From Acinetobacter sp. ANC 4558 (GTDB taxonomy: Bacteria; Pseudomonadota; Gammaproteobacteria; Pseudomonadales; Moraxellaceae), in NCBI RefSeq assembly GCF_002135375.1, contig NZ_NEGH01000004.1, positions 64,773 to 128,772 of the forward strand: a DNA stretch of 64,000 bases, written 5' to 3'. The notes under the pieces were generated by a model, which was given only the letters and a program-made list of their open reading frames with translations, made no database searches and was not told the DNA's origin. A program made the translations under genes and the position numbers. Within the stretch, counting starts at the first letter, position 1; each line of letters opens with the position of its first letter. Below are positions 50,114 to 60,219 of the stretch, piece by piece.

Positions 50114-53100
50114 ATGAATAAAATTTATAAAATTGTTTGGAATATAAAAATAGGGACTTGGATTGTTGTCTCTGAATTAGCTAAAAGTAAACTGAAAGTA
50201 TGTGGTTCAATCACGAATATAAATAAGACTCAGAAAACACATCAAACATTCTTTAAACGGAATCTTATTTCATTAGCCATTCTTTTTTGTTTAGGTCTAA
50301 GTGGAGCACCAGATAGAGCATTTGCGAATAATATACAACTGGTATCAAATAATAATCTTACACTCTCGCCTAAGGTATGTACTAATGTGATTAGTAAAGG
50401 AAATTTAACTCAGTACAGTATAGCGATAGGTTGTTTTAACAAGATTAAAATTGATAGTAAAAATACTTATCAAAGCATTTATGATCATCGGAAACCAGTA
50501 AGTGAAGGAAAGATACCGAATATTCAATATCCTACTGGGGATAATCAGATTGTTTCTACAGGTCTAGCCATTGGTCTGTTAAATAAAGTGAGCAATGGTG
50601 GTGGTTTAGCAATAGGTACAAAAAATCAAGTTTCAGGGAGTTCATATAGTTTAGCGCTTGGGCAAGGAAATGTAAGTTCAGATTATTTTTCAGTTACCTT
50701 AGGGATCGGAAATTTAGCAGATAAACATTCATCTATTGCGATTGGCGTTGCAAATAAAGCACAAGGAATTATGTCTATTGCTATGGGGCGCCAAAGTTAT
50801 GCAACTGGAAATCAAAGTACGGCAATAGGCTATATCGCAACTGCCACTGCAAAAAATAGTGTTGCATTGGGGAGTGAAAGTAAGTCTGCAGGAATAGATA
50901 ATATTGCGATTGGAAGTAAAGCAGTTACAGGACAAAAAACCAGCCCTTCATTGGATGGGCGAGTCTTATTAGGAGGGGGGCAAATTGCAATTGGTAAAGA
51001 GGCATTTACAGATGCTGTAGGTTCAATTGCAATTGGTGCTTTTGCGAAAACTGGAGACAGCCAAAATTTTGGTTTAGCTATAGGTGGCTATGCGAAGGCA
51101 GTTGGAAATAGTGCAATTGCAATTGGACGTAGGTCAGAAGCAATTTTGCAAAATGCTACCGCTATAGGGAGTAGAGGTACACAAGCGCTCGGTGCTGGTT
51201 CTACTGCACTTGGATCTGGAGCAATTGCAAAAGGGCTAGAATCTTCTGCATTGGGTGCAGGCTTAGGAAGTGATCTTTCAAAAAATAAAACCATTGCAGA
51301 AGGCGCACAATCACTTGCTTTAGGAACAGCCTCTCGTGCAACAAAAACTTTTTCAACAGCAATTGGAGGTGGCGTCTCTGAAGGTGATCATGCAATTGCA
51401 ATAGGAAAAAATGCCACAGCATCTGCAAAAAATGCACTTTCCTTTGGAATAGATTCACGATCAAATCTAGAAAATAGTGTATCTATTGGTTCAGGAGCTA
51501 TAACCTCAAAATCATCAGACATAGCCTATTTAACAGGTCAAGCAGCAGTAGAAAAAAATGGCGTGATTTCTGTAGGGAGAGCCGATGCCGCACGTCGTAT
51601 TCAACAGGTTGCAGATGGGTCTTCTGATTTAGAAGCAGTTAATGTGAGGCAGTTAAAAAAAGCACAAAGTCATTTAGAAAGTATGATTGGTTCAAGTGCA
51701 AAGAATGTAAATGGAAATATTACAACAACTAATATTGCGGGTACGGGGCAAAATACTATTGATGGGGCGATACGTGCAGTCAAAACGAATATTCAAGGTG
51801 CCAATAATAGCGTATCAATTCATAAGAAAACCGAAGCTGATGGCGCAACAACCTATCAAATTGGTTTATCTAAATCTACACAAGATGGATTAAAAGCAGG
51901 ACAAGATGCACATAAAAATATACTCGAAAAAGGTCTAACGTTTAGAGGAAATAGTGGATTAACAGAGCAGAAAAAATTAGGTGAACAGATTTCTATCATA
52001 GGAGATAAAAGCGGCAACATTACAACAATTGCAGATAATGATGGTTTAAAGTTAGCACTGTCTAAAAATTTAAATTTAACAGCCGATGGTAATATTACCA
52101 TTGGAAACGTGCATTTAAAAAATGACACCATTCGTATTGGTGAAGTTCTGATTGAAAAAGGTTCAGCGATCGGTTTAAAAAATAGAGTATTGACGCATCA
52201 AGATTTTGCCAAAGTTGGGCGTGCAGCAACGGAAGAACAATTAAAATTAGTCGCAAATCAAACGCAAGCTACTCAAAATGAAGTTGTTCAAAAATTAGAT
52301 GGATTATCTAAAAATACCAATGATGCGCTGCTATTAGGACAAGCTGTCCAAAAAAGTGTATTAGAAAAAGGTTTAACGTTTAGTGCAGATACAGGACAAA
52401 CGCATCTTAGAAAATTGGGTGATCAGTTATCCATTATCGGTGATGATAGTAATATAAGAACGATTGCAGATGGGGATAATCTAAAGATTCAACTCGCTAA
52501 AAACTTAAACTTAAGTACGACTGGTCGCATTATTATTGGGAATATGCATTTAAGAAATAATGCTTTGCAAGTCGGTGAAACGCTATTGGAGCAAGGATCA
52601 GTTAAAGGTTTAAACAATACAACATTAACCGATCCTAATTTCGCTACAACTGGACGTGCGGCAACGGAAGAACAATTACAATTAGTCTCAAATCAACATC
52701 AAGTTGGACAAAAAGAAGCATTAAAAAAATTAGATGGTTTAACAAAAAATACCAATAAAGCGCTACAGTTAAGCCAAGAAAACAAGAATATACTGCTCGA
52801 AAAGGGCATAACATTTCAGGGTAATAATGGCAATACAGGACAGAAAAAATTAGGAGATCAATTATCGATTGTTGGTGATCAAGATGGAAATATTACAACA
52901 GTAGCAGATCAAGAAGGACTTAAGTTAGCACTTTCTAAAAATTTGAATTTAACAGCCGATGGAAGTTTAAAAATAGGAAATATTTTTTTAAAAAACAACA
53001 CTATACAAATTGGTGATACATTGTTTGAGCAAGGATCAATTAAAGGACTAAAGAATAAGACATTAGCAGATTCAAATTTTGCTAAAACTGGACGTGCGGC

Positions 53101-54598
53101 AACAGAAGAACAATTAAAATTGGTCTCGGATGCTCAAGGTGTAGCAAGTAAATCGGCAGTGAGCTATGTCGTTAATCAGCAAACAGGAGACGTTAATTAC
53201 AATAAAATTGTATTGAGAGGAGAAGGCTTTAAATTGACGACTCATCCGGAGAACAATAAATGGATGATGACAGGAGGAACAAGTATTTCCAACTTAGCGA
53301 GTGCCGGAGATTATACCAATAAAGCAAATGCAAATAAGGCTGTAAATGCCGGTGACTTACATAATGCAATTGGTCATGTCATTGGTAAAGGTATTATTTT
53401 ACAGGCCAATAGTGGAGTACCTTATAGAATAGCATTGGATGAAGCGATCACATTTAAAGGTGCTGAAAAAAATACTGATTTTAATCAATCGGATCAAGGT
53501 AAGAACATCTACACCAAAACTAAACCAGGAGGAGAGGTTTTATTTGGGTTAGCTCGTAATATTGAATTAGGTGCGCAAGGAAGTATTTTGATTGGTACAA
53601 CCAATATTAGAAATAATTATATTACAGGGTTGGCGAACACAAAATGGGACAGTAATAATGTTCAATCAGATCGTGCCGCAACTGAAGGACAATTACAACA
53701 AGTATTAGCCAGTATAAATCAAAAAGGTAATCAGCAAAGAGGAGATATGCCACAGTATGATAAAAAAAGAGATGGTTCTACAGATACATCGAAGCTGACT
53801 TTTGAAGGTTCTAAAGGAACTAAACTATCAAATGTTGCACCTGGCGATATTGGTCAAAATTCAAAAGATGTTGTCAATGGTGGTCAGTTATGGGGTGTAC
53901 AACAACAAATAGAAGCGAATAAGAATAATATTTTAAATTTACAGCAACGTTTAGGTAATGGTAGTAGCAGCCCTGGACTTGTACAACAGGGAACAAATAA
54001 TGCAGATATTACATTAGCGCAAAATAGTGGTGGTAATAAAGTTAATATGGCTGGAAAAGATGGAGATCGAGTTCTTGCTGGGATTGCAGCTGGTAAAGCT
54101 GAAAATGATGCGGTAACGGTTGGTCAATTAAATACAACGAATCAAGTCTTAAGCCAATATTTAGGCGGAGGTGCGAAATATGATCAATCGAAACAAATAT
54201 TTCAGGCACCCACCTATCATGTTGCAAATAAAGCTTATCAGAATGTTGGAAGTGCGATAGATGCGTTGAATAATACAGATAAAGTCTTAGATCAACGAAT
54301 CACAAATTTAGATCAAAAAATAGATAAATCTTTGGCTGCTACTCATAAGAAAATAGGTCAGGTTTCTAAACAAGCAAATGCTGGTATTGCGGCAGCTATG
54401 GCTATGGAGCCTGCACCATTTGTTGCAGGTAAATATACTTATGCTGCAGGAGTAGCTCATCATGGTGGGGAGTCTGCAGTGGGAATGACCCTAAAGCGGA
54501 CAGCAGAAAGTGGGAATTGGGCTGTAACAGGTGGGTTGGCAGTCGCTTCAGAAGGTGATCCGAGTGTACGCATTGGTGTAAGTGGTGTGATTGATTAA
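50114..54598 (+). CDS. Trimeric autotransporter adhesin (YadA/Ata-like, type Vc secretion)
   Basis: A 1494-residue surface adhesin. It starts with an ESPR extended signal (MNKIYKIVWNIKIGTWIVVS) and a hydrophobic core cleaved near AFA/NN (residue about 71). A YadA-like head (about 150-490) is built of many AIG-x-x-A-x-A-x-G repeats; a neck follows (DAARRIQQVADG to AVNVRQL, about 490-512). The stalk contains three close copies of a roughly 145-residue module (starting about 602, 749 and 894), a fourth diverged copy near 1110, and further neck-like AVNAGDLH and VVNGGQLW motifs. The C-terminal 75 residues form the YadA anchor (AGIAAAMAMEPAPFVAG onward). The protein ends in GVSGVID, without the usual terminal aromatic. 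No periplasmic accessory OmpA-type gene follows. Confidence 0.92.
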   Translation: MNKIYKIVWNIKIGTWIVVSELAKSKLKVCGSITNINKTQKTHQTFFKRNLISLAILFCLGLSGAPDRAFANNIQLVSNNNLTLSPKVCTNVISKGNLTQYSIAIGCFNKIKIDSKNTYQSIYDHRKPVSEGKIPNIQYPTGDNQIVSTGLAIGLLNKVSNGGGLAIGTKNQVSGSSYSLALGQGNVSSDYFSVTLGIGNLADKHSSIAIGVANKAQGIMSIAMGRQSYATGNQSTAIGYIATATAKNSVALGSESKSAGIDNIAIGSKAVTGQKTSPSLDGRVLLGGGQIAIGKEAFTDAVGSIAIGAFAKTGDSQNFGLAIGGYAKAVGNSAIAIGRRSEAILQNATAIGSRGTQALGAGSTALGSGAIAKGLESSALGAGLGSDLSKNKTIAEGAQSLALGTASRATKTFSTAIGGGVSEGDHAIAIGKNATASAKNALSFGIDSRSNLENSVSIGSGAITSKSSDIAYLTGQAAVEKNGVISVGRADAARRIQQVADGSSDLEAVNVRQLKKAQSHLESMIGSSAKNVNGNITTTNIAGTGQNTIDGAIRAVKTNIQGANNSVSIHKKTEADGATTYQIGLSKSTQDGLKAGQDAHKNILEKGLTFRGNSGLTEQKKLGEQISIIGDKSGNITTIADNDGLKLALSKNLNLTADGNITIGNVHLKNDTIRIGEVLIEKGSAIGLKNRVLTHQDFAKVGRAATEEQLKLVANQTQATQNEVVQKLDGLSKNTNDALLLGQAVQKSVLEKGLTFSADTGQTHLRKLGDQLSIIGDDSNIRTIADGDNLKIQLAKNLNLSTTGRIIIGNMHLRNNALQVGETLLEQGSVKGLNNTTLTDPNFATTGRAATEEQLQLVSNQHQVGQKEALKKLDGLTKNTNKALQLSQENKNILLEKGITFQGNNGNTGQKKLGDQLSIVGDQDGNITTVADQEGLKLALSKNLNLTADGSLKIGNIFLKNNTIQIGDTLFEQGSIKGLKNKTLADSNFAKTGRAATEEQLKLVSDAQGVASKSAVSYVVNQQTGDVNYNKIVLRGEGFKLTTHPENNKWMMTGGTSISNLASAGDYTNKANANKAVNAGDLHNAIGHVIGKGIILQANSGVPYRIALDEAITFKGAEKNTDFNQSDQGKNIYTKTKPGGEVLFGLARNIELGAQGSILIGTTNIRNNYITGLANTKWDSNNVQSDRAATEGQLQQVLASINQKGNQQRGDMPQYDKKRDGSTDTSKLTFEGSKGTKLSNVAPGDIGQNSKDVVNGGQLWGVQQQIEANKNNILNLQQRLGNGSSSPGLVQQGTNNADITLAQNSGGNKVNMAGKDGDRVLAGIAAGKAENDAVTVGQLNTTNQVLSQYLGGGAKYDQSKQIFQAPTYHVANKAYQNVGSAIDALNNTDKVLDQRITNLDQKIDKSLAATHKKIGQVSKQANAGIAAAMAMEPAPFVAGKYTYAAGVAHHGGESAVGMTLKRTAESGNWAVTGGLAVASEGDPSVRIGVSGVID
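51919..53115 (+). repeat. Three tandem stalk modules in the adhesin gene
   Basis: Units start at about 51919, 52358 and 52793 (each about 435-439 nt). Each encodes, in order, EKGLTF-type, KLG(E/D)Q(I/L)SI(I/V)GD, ALSKNLNLTADG-type, IGN(V/M/I)xLxN, and GRAATEEQL(K/Q)LV. The first and third are most alike (ITT(I/V)AD, LALSKNLNLTADG). A fourth, diverged copy lies around 53440-53700. This is coding-level duplication within one gene, suited to recombination-driven length change. Confidence 0.8.
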
Positions 54599-54842
54599 AA
54601 TCTGCATAAATGAAGTGATTCGCTTTTAAAATTATGAATAAAAAAGATACGATTTTAAATGATGATGAGTTATGCTAAATTTATATTTTAAAATGATATA
54701 AATATAATTGACTAAAAATATAAAGAAAATTCCACAATAGAATGAAACTTATCATTTTTAGTCAATTTAAAACTTTTAGAAAAATTTCACACATAAATAT
54801 AATTTTATTTAAAGAAAAAATAAAGAAAAGAGGAAAAATAGC

Positions 54843-55268
54843 ATGCTAAAAAAAATATTTATTTTGTGCTTATTATTAGGTCATACGTTAAGTGTCCAAG
54901 CGTTGGATAAAACCAGAGTTAATTTAGATAAAGAGTTTTGGGGGACGTGGGTACTACATAATCCAAAAACACAATGTATCGAAAAATTTGAATTTAAAAA
55001 ACCAGGTGATTTTAAATATCAAGTCAATAAAAAGTTATTGGTCGGTGAATTTGCAGTGGTAAGATCGACTTCATCAGATAATTTAGATGTTCTTTTAATG
55101 AATGTGACTACAGATAATTTATTAGAGGGGTGTGCAGGAGATAAATCAGACTATAACAATACAAAAATTCAATTGGCATTGAAGTGGATAACACCTAAAA
55201 TGGCTGAAATTTGTACAAATGTTGATGCAAAAGCATGTACTGGTTTATATTTGACTAAAAGTAAATGA
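54843..55268 (+). CDS. Small secreted protein of unknown function
   Basis: A 141-residue protein with a clear signal peptide (MLKKIFILCLLLGHTLSVQA). The mature part begins LDKTRVNLDKEFWGTWVLHN and contains four cysteines (TQCIE, EGCAGD, AEICTN, KACTG), suggesting two disulfides in the periplasm or outside. The WGTWVLHNPKTQC start is reminiscent of small lipocalin-like beta-barrels, but I recognise no family. It lies 244 nt after the adhesin, with its own ribosome-binding site (AAGAGGAAAAATAGC), so it need not be functionally linked. Confidence 0.7.
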   Translation: MLKKIFILCLLLGHTLSVQALDKTRVNLDKEFWGTWVLHNPKTQCIEKFEFKKPGDFKYQVNKKLLVGEFAVVRSTSSDNLDVLLMNVTTDNLLEGCAGDKSDYNNTKIQLALKWITPKMAEICTNVDAKACTGLYLTKSK

Positions 55269-55271
55269 TAG

Positions 55272-55301
55272 AAAAAGGTTTCTATATAAGGAACCTTTTA
55301 T
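55272..55301 (+). terminator. Weak terminator candidate
   Basis: AAAAGGTT (about 55273-55280) pairs with AACCTTTT (about 55292-55299) around a TCTATATAAGG loop, downstream of the secreted-protein gene. Confidence 0.5.
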
Positions 55302-55568
55302 AGCTTTTTTTTATGCAAAATGATAAAAATATTCATGAAAGTTTTGTTTTTTCTCTATTCAGATAACGATATAGTAGTTCTTCAATTTAAATTTTAATTA
55401 AACATTTAGAAATATCTTTATAGATTGTCTTGATAAGAGTTCATCTATTCTTCATGAATTATAGTATGATATTTAGTCTTAGACTGATCAACTCAAATAT
55501 TATCAGGGATATTTCGCCAGAATGAGTGAAACTATTCATTCAAGCACAAATACTGTTGGAAAAATACC

Positions 55569-57398
55569 ATGCCAGATTATCGTTCAAAAACATCTACACA
55601 CGGAAGAAATATGGCTGGCGCACGTGGTTTATGGCGTGCGACAGGAATGAAAGATGAAGATTTTGGTAAACCAATTATTGCAGTCGTCAACTCATTCACA
55701 CAATTTGTACCAGGTCATGTCCATCTTAAAGATTTAGGGCAACTGGTTGCAGAACAAATTCAGGCTTCTGGCGGTGTCGCAAAAGAATTTAATACGATTG
55801 CTGTAGATGATGGTATTGCAATGGGTCATGATGGCATGTTGTATTCACTTCCTTCACGTGATTTGATTGCCGATTCTGTTGAGTATATGGTCAATGCACA
55901 CTGTGCAGATGCAATGGTATGTATTTCAAACTGTGACAAAATCACCCCTGGAATGTTAATGGCTGCAATGCGATTAAATATTCCAGTTGTATTTGTGTCA
56001 GGCGGACCTATGGAAGCGGGTAAAGTTAAAATCCGCGGAAATGAACATGCCATTGACCTTGTAGATGCAATGATTGTTGCGGCAGATGATAGTTTCACTG
56101 ATGAAGAAGTTGCAGAATATGAACGTTCAGCATGTCCAACATGTGGTTCATGTTCAGGAATGTTCACTGCAAATTCAATGAACTGTTTAACAGAAGCATT
56201 AGGTTTGTCACTTCCAGGTAATGGTTCAACACTTGCAACACATGCGAATCGCAAAAAATTATTTGAAAAAGCCGGTCAGCTCATTGTTGAAATTACGAAA
56301 CGTCATTATGAGCAAAATGATTACAGTTTGTTACCACGTAATATTGCAACCAAAGCGTCGTATGAAAATGCCATGACTTTAGATATTGCAATGGGTGGTT
56401 CAACAAATACGGTGTTGCACTTATTGGCTGCTGCATATGAAGCAGAAGTTGATTTTACGATGGACGACATTGACCGTTTATCACGTCAAGTGCCTGTACT
56501 TTGTAAAGTTGCACCTGCGAAACAGGATGTACATATGGAAGATGTGCACCGTGCAGGTGGAATCATGTCGATCTTAGGTGAATTAGATCGAGCAGGTCTA
56601 TTAGACACTTCGGTTGGAACAGTTCACGAAAAAACGTTAAAAGATGCTTTAGATAAGTGGGATATTATCCGTACAGAAAATGAAGAAGTGTACAATTTCT
56701 TTAAATCTGCACCGGGTGGTGTACCAACACAAACTGCATTTTCACAAGATCGTTACTATTCACGCTTAGATGGTGATCGTGAAAATGGTGTCATTCGTAA
56801 TGTAGAACATGCGTTTTCTAAAGATGGTGGTTTGGCTGTACTTTACGGTAATATCGCGCTTGATGGTTGTATCGTAAAAACTGCAGGTGTAGATGAGTCT
56901 ATCCTAAAATTCAATGGAATAGCACGTGTATTTGAAAGCCAAGATGCAGCAGTAGATGCGATTTTAGGCGGAAAAATTGTGGCTGGTGATGTTGTTGTTA
57001 TTCGTTACGAAGGCCCACAAGGTGGTCCTGGTATGCAAGAAATGCTTTATCCAACCAGTTATTTAAAATCGAAAGGATTAGGTAAAGATTGTGCATTAAT
57101 AACCGATGGTCGTTTCTCTGGCGGTTCTTCAGGTTTATCGATTGGTCACGTTTCACCGGAAGCTGCTGAGGGTGGTGCAATTGGTCTCGTTGAAGATGGT
57201 GATCGTATTGAGATTGACATTCCAAATCGTACCATTCACTTAGCAGTAGAAGATGCTGTAATGAATGCTCGTCGTGAAGTGCAAGAAGCCAAAGGTTGGA
57301 AGCCTGCACAAGAGCGTCCACGTAAAGTGTCTAAGGCACTTAGAGCCTATGCGATGCATACAACAAGTGCTGCAAAAGGCGCAGTACGAGAAATTTAA
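55569..57398 (+). CDS. ilvD: Dihydroxy-acid dehydratase
   Basis: A 609-residue iron-sulfur dehydratase of the branched-chain amino-acid pathway; it converts 2,3-dihydroxyisovalerate and its methyl analogue to the 2-oxo acids used for valine and isoleucine. Cluster cysteines are in [12 protein letters not shown] and in [19 protein letters not shown]; conserved [14 protein letters not shown] sequence ([17 protein letters not shown]) lies near the C-terminus. Length and start ([13 protein letters not shown]) are canonical. It is followed by a terminator. No other ilv gene is nearby. Confidence 0.97.
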   Translation: MPDYRSKTSTHGRNMAGARGLWRATGMKDEDFGKPIIAVVNSFTQFVPGHVHLKDLGQLVAEQIQASGGVAKEFNTIAVDDGIAMGHDGMLYSLPSRDLIADSVEYMVNAHCADAMVCISNCDKITPGMLMAAMRLNIPVVFVSGGPMEAGKVKIRGNEHAIDLVDAMIVAADDSFTDEEVAEYERSACPTCGSCSGMFTANSMNCLTEALGLSLPGNGSTLATHANRKKLFEKAGQLIVEITKRHYEQNDYSLLPRNIATKASYENAMTLDIAMGGSTNTVLHLLAAAYEAEVDFTMDDIDRLSRQVPVLCKVAPAKQDVHMEDVHRAGGIMSILGELDRAGLLDTSVGTVHEKTLKDALDKWDIIRTENEEVYNFFKSAPGGVPTQTAFSQDRYYSRLDGDRENGVIRNVEHAFSKDGGLAVLYGNIALDGCIVKTAGVDESILKFNGIARVFESQDAAVDAILGGKIVAGDVVVIRYEGPQGGPGMQEMLYPTSYLKSKGLGKDCALITDGRFSGGSSGLSIGHVSPEAAEGGAIGLVEDGDRIEIDIPNRTIHLAVEDAVMNARREVQEAKGWKPAQERPRKVSKALRAYAMHTTSAAKGAVREI

Positions 57399-57420
57399 AA
57401 CATTGAATTATTCGATGATA

Positions 57421-57450
57421 AAAGCATCCTTTTAATGAGGGTGCTTTTTT
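57421..57450 (+). terminator. Intrinsic terminator after ilvD
   Basis: AAAGCATCCT (57421-57430) pairs with AGGGTGCTTT (57438-57447; one G-T pair) and runs into a T-tract. Confidence 0.8.
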
Positions 57451-57659
57451 AATTTATAGGGTGCATAAGAGAATTTATAATATATTTAAGATCATATGTT
57501 TTATACTTTGAATAACTTATTATAAGTAAATGATTGAATATTTTAGGTGAGCTTGATATAAGTTTTCACAAGATTTGTATTTCTAGATTGTATTAAATAA
57601 GAGAAAATAAGTTTGATTTGTAAATCACAAATGTATTTATTTCTTCGAGGTTAAATCCC

Positions 57660-58952
57660 ATGTCATTGTTACGCCGTTGGTTTGATCCAATTCGATCGAG
57701 CTGGTTTTACCAAAAACCGATTCGAAAAACGGTGTTATCTATTGATCAAGGTTTGAGTATTCATCTTCGTTTAGATGATGTTTATAGTTATTTGACTGTA
57801 CAACAATTGCCACAATTAGAAGAAATATTAGTTGATGAATTAAAGCCATTAAAAATTATTATTTCCAGCCAAGCCGCTGAGCCCCCAAATGCAATGTCAT
57901 ATTTGGAATGGCAAAATTATTGTTTAAATGACGCAAAAATTTTATCTAAACAACATCGTTTTAGTTTTGATGAAACACCTGAACAACCAACCGCTGAAGC
58001 CTTACAGCAAGCAGAAATCATTTTAAAAAATACACCTTTGAGAGGACAAGATTTCTTATATTTGCTAGAAGATATTTTTCATATGTTGTGGCAAAAACAA
58101 TATGGAAAACTCAGAATGCTTCATGCAATGGCAAGTTATCATCATAAAGCACAAAACTTTCCAGAGCGTATTTTTAATGATGATCCTGTATTGGTCAGCT
58201 ATTTTGAAATTGGTGGGCGACAATATCATGCCGTAGATGATTTGCTCCGATTGACACGACGTTTGAAACAACAAAAATTATTGACGGATAATCCAATTTT
58301 TTTGATCAATCATATTGATTGGCGTGAACATTTAATTAGTCATGCAGAAGCCTTAAATGAAATACAAAAATTAGATCCAGAACTTGATTTGTATATTGCT
58401 TTAGAAGATCCTATTTCATGGTTGTTATTGGCTTATATTAAGGAAGAGTTAGCCAACTATTATAATATTCATTTAAAAGTTTACCCGTTAAGTTATCATG
58501 GGCGTGATTTATTTGATTGGAGTCTCGCAACAAGGTTATCTAAACGTACGGAAGTTACTTTTACCCCATTTTGTCGCCCAACAGAATCAGCCAGCATGCA
58601 AATGGCTCAATTATTTTATAGTGTTCCTGAAGATCAGCAAATCGATGCAATCTATCGTATTTTACAAGCGGTTTGGACGGAAGGAAAAGACTTATCTTAC
58701 GCACCTCATTTTAATGAAGTTTTGCATGAACTTGGTGTAAAAACTTTGTTTGATCAAGATATAAGAAAAAAGTTAGCAGAAAATGATCATCATTGTGAAA
58801 TGAAATCACAACCAAACTTCCCAGTATTAGAATTACGTATCGCGGGACAAAATTTTGTATTTAATAGTCTTTATCGAGTTTGGATGATTGAAAGTATTTT
58901 TAGTAATGTGTTAGAAGAAAAGTATAAAAGTGAAAATGATATAGAAGAGTAA
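57660..58952 (+). CDS. Hypothetical protein, possible DsbA/HCCA-isomerase-like thioredoxin fold
   Basis: A 430-residue soluble protein with no signal or membrane segment. The N-terminal 60 residues have a helical start (MSLLRRWFDPIRSSWFY). A later part, LDLYIALEDPISWLLLAYIK and HLKVYPLSYHGRDLFDWS, resembles the beta-alpha-beta pattern of DsbA-related 2-hydroxychromene-2-carboxylate isomerases, but no CXXC is present, so redox activity is doubtful. The match is weak and from memory. It lies 6 nt before the chorismate-mutase-like gene, so the two are probably translated from one message. Function unknown. Confidence 0.6.
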   Translation: MSLLRRWFDPIRSSWFYQKPIRKTVLSIDQGLSIHLRLDDVYSYLTVQQLPQLEEILVDELKPLKIIISSQAAEPPNAMSYLEWQNYCLNDAKILSKQHRFSFDETPEQPTAEALQQAEIILKNTPLRGQDFLYLLEDIFHMLWQKQYGKLRMLHAMASYHHKAQNFPERIFNDDPVLVSYFEIGGRQYHAVDDLLRLTRRLKQQKLLTDNPIFLINHIDWREHLISHAEALNEIQKLDPELDLYIALEDPISWLLLAYIKEELANYYNIHLKVYPLSYHGRDLFDWSLATRLSKRTEVTFTPFCRPTESASMQMAQLFYSVPEDQQIDAIYRILQAVWTEGKDLSYAPHFNEVLHELGVKTLFDQDIRKKLAENDHHCEMKSQPNFPVLELRIAGQNFVFNSLYRVWMIESIFSNVLEEKYKSENDIEE

Positions 58953-58958
58953 CAAGGG

Positions 58959-59249
58959 GTGTGTATGGAAAAGAAAAAAGTTGAGACTTTGGAGCAGGCA
59001 CAGGCCAAAATAGAAGAGATTGATATGGCTTTGGTCGAATTAATTGCAACACGTCAGTTTTACCTTGATCAAGTGCTGCGTTTTAATCGAAAAAAACAGG
59101 ACATTGAATCACCTAAAATGGATGAAGTAATTGCACGTGTTCGGCAGCATGCACAGCATCAAGGTTTAGATCCAGACCTTATTGAAAGCTTATATACGGA
59201 AATGCTTCAGTATTTTTTACGCCGTGAATTAAAAGAATTACGCCCTTAA
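58959..59249 (+). CDS. AroQ/chorismate-mutase-fold protein
   Basis: A 96-residue all-helical protein (starts MCMEKKK; an ATG two codons later is also possible, MEKKK). It resembles the type II chorismate-mutase domain: IEEIDMALVELIATRQFYLDQVLRF followed by DEVIARVRQHAQHQGLDPDLIESLY. Aligned by eye with E. coli chorismate mutase, the residue matching catalytic Arg28 is kept, but the positions of Arg11 and Lys39 appear to be Gln and Asn, so enzyme activity is in doubt. It is coupled to the upstream unknown gene. Amino-acid or salicylate synthesis genes are not nearby. Confidence 0.7.
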   Translation: MCMEKKKVETLEQAQAKIEEIDMALVELIATRQFYLDQVLRFNRKKQDIESPKMDEVIARVRQHAQHQGLDPDLIESLYTEMLQYFLRRELKELRP

Positions 59250-59469
59250 GAATTATTGCTCAATTCAAGCTGTTCATTTTTTAAGTATATGGATGGTTGT
59301 AGAAAGAGGATAATTTTGCATGAGCATTTATTTTGTAATGTGTACTTATAATAGAAGAGATAAAATAGGCTCAATTTTTTATTGAGGCTTCCTTCAAAAA
59401 ACAATGATATGAGAAGAATAAGAAAGGATTTAGCATAAGCTAAATTTTTAATATACGAGTTAAGTGCTC

Positions 59470-60192
59470 ATGATGTTGTTTGTAATGATGGTATTTGCAG
59501 TTGCAGGAGTCATCAAGGGAACCATTGGTTTAGGTTTGCCAGCAGTGTCGATGGGGCTTTTAACTATGGTCATTAGTCCATTTCAAGCCGCAACGTTATT
59601 AATTATTCCTTCTATGGTGACCAATTTTTGGCAGCTTTTTGCAGAAGGAAAGGTCCTTAGATTAATTCGTCGTTTCTGGCCAATGTTGATTTTTATTGGA
59701 ATTGGCTCGGTATGGAGTATTTTCCCAACATTAGGTCATAGTGCATTTAAAAGTGAGGCATTATTAGGCGCAATGTTGGGATTATATGGACTTTATGGTT
59801 TATTCGCTAAAAATATGCCAAATCTTTCTAAACATGAGAAATGGTTATCTCCAATTGTTGGCTATTTAGGTGGTGCCTTAACAGTTGCAACAGGAGTTGT
59901 CGTTATTCCAGTTGTTCCTTATTTACAAAGTTTACATTTACAACGAGATGATTTAGTTCAGTCATTAGGTTTAGCATTTACCACTTCTACACTTTTTCTT
60001 GCGATTTTTCTTTATAAAAATCCAGTTGATAATATGCCAATTGATTATGCAATGTCTGCGATGGCTTTAATACCAGCATTAATTGGAATGTGGTTAGGTA
60101 CAAAATTGCGTTATAAAATACCTGAGCAAAAATTTCGTAAGGTGTTCTTTTTTGGTCTAATTGCTTTAGGCTCATATATGATTTTACATTAA
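59470..60192 (+). CDS. TauE/SafE-family permease
   Basis: A 240-residue membrane protein with about seven to eight helices. The N-terminal VIKGTIGLGLPAVSMGLL and the mid-protein repeat GYLGGALTVATGVVVIPVVPYL are the duplicated glycine-rich motif of TauE/SafE transporters, which export or import sulfur-containing or other organic anions. I use ATG 59470 rather than GTG 59464; ATG 59473 is also possible. It is convergent with the broken GNAT gene and the LysR regulator. Substrate unknown. Confidence 0.83.
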   Translation: MMLFVMMVFAVAGVIKGTIGLGLPAVSMGLLTMVISPFQAATLLIIPSMVTNFWQLFAEGKVLRLIRRFWPMLIFIGIGSVWSIFPTLGHSAFKSEALLGAMLGLYGLYGLFAKNMPNLSKHEKWLSPIVGYLGGALTVATGVVVIPVVPYLQSLHLQRDDLVQSLGLAFTTSTLFLAIFLYKNPVDNMPIDYAMSAMALIPALIGMWLGTKLRYKIPEQKFRKVFFFGLIALGSYMILH

Positions 60193-60219
60193 CAAAATGA
60201 CTTACCCTCTAACTAGGAA

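Noticed and set aside
51919..53115. Regular repeats that could suggest a CRISPR array or satellite DNA
   Set aside because: The units are about 435 nt, lie in one long open frame and encode adhesin stalk modules; there are no short spacers.
55520..55541. Dyad GAATGA...TCATTC upstream of ilvD as an operator or attenuator
   Set aside because: The dyad is short with a large interior loop, and no branched-chain leader peptide or terminator accompanies it.
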